Assembly: GCA_026389955.1 (NCBI GenBank)
Contig: JAPLGY010000248.1
Location: 1 to 7,238 of the forward strand
Origin: Caldilinea sp.
Lineage (GTDB): Bacteria > Chloroflexota > Anaerolineae > Caldilineales > Caldilineaceae
Direction of reading: 5' to 3'
DNA: 7,238 nt
This document shows positions 5,175-7,238 of the stretch, piece after piece. Within the stretch, counting starts at the first letter, position 1. The number at the start of each line of letters is the position of its first letter. The position numbers and the translations under genes are program-made. Below the pieces are notes generated by a model. The model did no database searches. It saw only the letters and a program-made list of their open reading frames with translations, and was not told the origin of the DNA.

Positions 5175-6339
5175 GTGGCTTGGCAAGGTAGGCATCGGCG
5201 CCAAGCGCCATCGCGAGTTGTGGCTCCCGCAGGACGGAGCAGACGACAAACGGCACGCCAGCGGTATGGGGCGTCGATTTCACATAGGCCAGAAATTCCC
5301 AGCCATCTTCATCGGGCATCATTACATCCGACACGATCACATCGACCGTATTTGTCAGCAGGAACTGTTTTGCCAGTGCCACCGTAGTTGCGCCGACGAC
5401 CCGGCAACGGCTCCCTGCCAGGTAGCGGCTGATGAGGCTGATGAACCCTTCGTTGTCGTCGACAACGAAGACAGTCACTGAGTCGGCTGGCTGCCAAAGG
5501 AGCTGGGCGTGCCAGTGACCCTGCTGGGACATCGTGACACCCTCACGCACCGGCGCTGTCGGCGCCGTGCTGCCAGGTGAGGCCGCACGGGCCATCACCA
5601 ACACGCCGATGCCGGTTTCTGTGTGCAGGCTGCTCAAGTCCACTTGCCCATACGGCACCAGGTCCAACGCATAGGTCAGGGCGCCAAGAATTGCCTGGCG
5701 CGCCATCACCCGGTCAGCGCGCTCCGCCATGAGTTCATGGCGGAGCGAATAACGAATCTCGATGTGCTTGACTTCGGCCAATGATTCGAGCAAGGGGCGC
5801 AGATTCAGCAAAACTTCGCCCAAGTCCACGGTCTGGGACTTGGATTGCCCGCGCAGCCGTTCCATTTCCGTGAGGGCTGCCTCGCGGCGCGAGCGCGGCC
5901 CGTCCGCCGCCGTTGCATCTGCGTTGGGCGGGCTGGCGGCGCCGTATTTTTGCCACAGGAGATCGACAATCGCGTCCACCATGCGCGCCTGTTCCTTGAA
6001 GAACTGGCTGCGACTGATGGCAAGCTCCGTCATTGTATCGGCCGGGCTGAGCCCTTCGATGTAGCGCAGTTCGAGAATGCGAAACGCACGCCAGGCGGAA
6101 GATCCCTGTTGCGCGGGGGAGAGCGGTCGCATGGCGTCAATGGCATTCAACAACACCTCGCGCAATTGTTGGCTGCGGTCGCGTTGGGTCGTGGTCACGA
6201 GCGCGGCCAGGGGATGGGACTGAAGGTACGGCACATCGTAGAGATGGTTCAGCGCACTGCGCACCCACTGGTTAAACTCGTCACGACGGGCTTGCGCGGC
6301 CTGAGCCGCCACCAACTGTGAGACAGATTCGAGACTCAT
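5095..6339 (-). CDS. Response regulator with N-terminal helix-turn-helix-like region, degenerate kinase-like middle and C-terminal receiver
   Basis: This is a 414-residue protein. Residues about 85-130 (LELRYIEGLSPADTMTELAI, then SRSQFFKEQARMVDAIVDLL) look like a sigma-region-4-type helix-turn-helix. Residues about 170-250 resemble the first half of a histidine-kinase ATPase: ADRVMARQAILGALTYALDL lines up with ADRQRIRQVLLNLLTNGARH of the neighbouring kinase, but the N-box Asn is Tyr and no G1 or G2 box follows, so it should not bind ATP normally. Residues 288-404 are a complete receiver: D294/D295, acceptor D338 in SDVMMPDEDGW, S368 and K387 in LAKP. The frame continues upstream to 6651 but enters the divergent gene; I chose the ATG at 6339 because a candidate -10 box overlaps the next ATG (6399). 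The Shine-Dalgarno is poor. It probably receives phosphate from the convergent kinase and may regulate the divergent ABC gene (inference). Confidence 0.85.
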   Translation of the reverse strand: MSLESVSQLVAAQAAQARRDEFNQWVRSALNHLYDVPYLQSHPLAALVTTTQRDRSQQLREVLLNAIDAMRPLSPAQQGSSAWRAFRILELRYIEGLSPADTMTELAISRSQFFKEQARMVDAIVDLLWQKYGAASPPNADATAADGPRSRREAALTEMERLRGQSKSQTVDLGEVLLNLRPLLESLAEVKHIEIRYSLRHELMAERADRVMARQAILGALTYALDLVPYGQVDLSSLHTETGIGVLVMARAASPGSTAPTAPVREGVTMSQQGHWHAQLLWQPADSVTVFVVDDNEGFISLISRYLAGSRCRVVGATTVALAKQFLLTNTVDVIVSDVMMPDEDGWEFLAYVKSTPHTAGVPFVVCSVLREPQLAMALGADAYLAKPLTPEALHATLARWIEAAPSPARGHPG

Positions 6340-6354
6340 AGGAGACTTTTTCAG

Positions 6355-6384
6355 TTGCCGCAGGTACAGGTAGATCGCTAAAAT
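6355..6384 (+). promoter_or_regulatory. Candidate promoter of the ABC binding-protein gene
   Basis: TTGCCG (6355-6360), 18 bases, then TAAAAT (6379-6384; five of six matches to the -10 consensus). Transcription would start near 6391 and give a leader of about 70 bases. The -35 is weak, so activation by a regulator is plausible. Confidence 0.35.
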
Positions 6385-6397
6385 GGAACTGACTTTC

Positions 6398-6426
6398 ATT
6401 GTAGCTGCTCGTAGATGTACGTGCAA
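6398..6426 (-). promoter_or_regulatory. Candidate promoter of the response regulator gene
   Basis: On the minus strand TTGCAC (6426-6421) is followed after exactly 17 bases by TACAAT (6403-6398; five of six matches). Transcription would start near 6391, about 50 bases before the ATG at 6339. This -10 overlaps the alternative upstream ATG at 6399 and argues against that start. It faces the candidate promoter of the divergent gene, with both start points close to 6391. Confidence 0.45.
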
Positions 6427-6463
6427 GCTGCCCGCGTTTTTCCGATTACCAACAGGAGAAGGT

Positions 6464-7238
6464 ATGAAAAACAAAAGCACCCGCATCGGGTCCAGTGCTG
6501 CCTGGATCGCTGTCCTCATGTTGTTGAGTCTTGTCTTGGCCGCTTGTGCACCTGGAGCGGTTGCGCCCGCGCCCTCAGCGCCTGCCGCCGAAGGTGAAGG
6601 TGGTGCGGCCGCCGCTGGTGAACCGGTTGAGCTGAGCTGGTTGAGCCACACCTATGAGCCGTGGAACAACGCACTGCAGGCCCAGGCCGACCAGTACATG
6701 GCTGAGAACCCAGGCGTGAGCATCGTCTACAGCCAGGTGCCGCATTCCGACCTCAACACCAAGATCGCCACGTCAATCGCCGCCGGCGAACCGCCGACCA
6801 TCATGGGTGTCTATGGGCCTTGGATGCCCCAACTGCTGGCCGGCGGCGCGCTCGCCCCCGCCCCCGACTGGGTGCTCGAAGATCTGGACGCCAACTTCCC
6901 GCCCGTCATGAAGGAATCCGCAACCTATGACGGCAAGGTCTACGGCTACGTGCAGCACATCGGCATTCACCTGCCCATTATCAACACGGCCATGTACGAG
7001 GCCGCCGGCGTCGAACCGCCCAACACCTACGAAGAGTTGGCCGCCGTGAACGCCAAGCTGGATGCGCCCGACGGTTCAGTGTTTGGGATAGACCTGGCGA
7101 CGAGCAAGGATGGCAGTTGGAATGTGTTGCACTGGTCCGCGATTCTGAAGGCCTACGGCGGCCAGATTCTCAACGACGACGGCACGGCCGCAGCCTTCAA
7201 TACCCCGGAAGGGCTCGAAGTGACCAATGTCTACCGCT
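6464..7238 (+). CDS. ABC transporter solute-binding lipoprotein, carbohydrate type (3' partial)
   Basis: AGGAG (6454-6458) stands five bases before the ATG. Residues 1-28 form a lipoprotein signal: basic start MKNKSTR, hydrophobic core WIAVLMLLSLVL, then LAAC with the lipidated Cys at 28. An Ala/Pro/Gly-rich tether (about 29-53) follows. The mature part, starting VELSWLSHTYEPWNNALQAQ, has the pattern of family 1 extracellular solute-binding proteins (MalE-like): IATSIAAGEPPTIMGVYGPW, YDGKVYGYVQHIGIHLPIIN, TAMYEAAGVEPPNTYEELAA, and AILKAYGGQILNDDG. It captures a sugar or oligosaccharide at the membrane and delivers it to an ABC importer. 258 codons are present and the gene runs off the window; family members are usually a little over 400 residues. 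Permease and ATPase genes would be expected downstream. The substrate cannot be told from this sequence. Confidence 0.92.
   Translation, partial: MKNKSTRIGSSAAWIAVLMLLSLVLAACAPGAVAPAPSAPAAEGEGGAAAAGEPVELSWLSHTYEPWNNALQAQADQYMAENPGVSIVYSQVPHSDLNTKIATSIAAGEPPTIMGVYGPWMPQLLAGGALAPAPDWVLEDLDANFPPVMKESATYDGKVYGYVQHIGIHLPIINTAMYEAAGVEPPNTYEELAAVNAKLDAPDGSVFGIDLATSKDGSWNVLHWSAILKAYGGQILNDDGTAAAFNTPEGLEVTNVYR

Noticed and set aside
4353..5249. 298-codon minus-strand frame opposite the kinase's receivers
   Set aside because: It lies wholly opposite conserved ATPase and receiver coding sequence and has the His/Gln/Arg-rich composition of an antisense shadow.
6340..6651. N-terminal extension of the response regulator to an ATG at 6651
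   Set aside because: It would run opposite the lipoprotein gene's signal peptide and tether, and through the intergenic promoter region. Its Ala/Pro/Gly-rich sequence is the antisense of the tether.

Overview
The window is high-GC bacterial DNA. The style of the two signalling proteins (a multi-receiver hybrid kinase and a regulator with a sigma-like helix-turn-helix in front and a receiver behind), together with a sugar-type ABC binding lipoprotein, suggests a filamentous Chloroflexota relative (Anaerolineae/Caldilineae-like). This is an inference from protein style; no marker gene is present.

Left third (1-2905): an accessory, partly decayed region. It opens with the last 45 codons of an IS4-type transposase (+). 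Converging on it is a minus-strand toxin-antitoxin cassette: an AbrB/MazE-type swapped-hairpin protein (997-1308) with a textbook sigma70 promoter and an operator-like inverted repeat, then a small DUF2281/VapB-like antitoxin (554-808), then a PIN-domain VapC-like toxin. The toxin start codon overlaps the antitoxin stop (ATGA), but its reading frame is broken by one extra base. From about 1428 the plus strand holds remnants: a nested inverted repeat enclosing a ribosome binding site, a small ORF interrupted by an amber codon, and a frame-shifted ORF ending in the front part of a phage-type DNA N6-adenine methyltransferase (Dam, PF05869) without its catalytic motif. A stretch with several hairpins follows, then an unrecognised 71-codon ORF with strongly GC-biased third positions.

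Right two thirds (2905-7238): an intact signalling and transport block. A 734-aa membrane hybrid histidine kinase (+) meets a 414-aa response regulator (-) tail to tail, with an 80-bp overlap of coding ends. The regulator shares a short divergent promoter region with a lipoprotein solute-binding protein of a carbohydrate-type ABC importer (+), which runs off the right edge.

Working model (inference): the membrane kinase and the regulator form one signalling circuit, and the regulator may control the divergent ABC importer gene. The left region is a graveyard of mobile DNA with a toxin-antitoxin locus whose toxin has probably been inactivated. No tRNA, rRNA or CRISPR array was seen.
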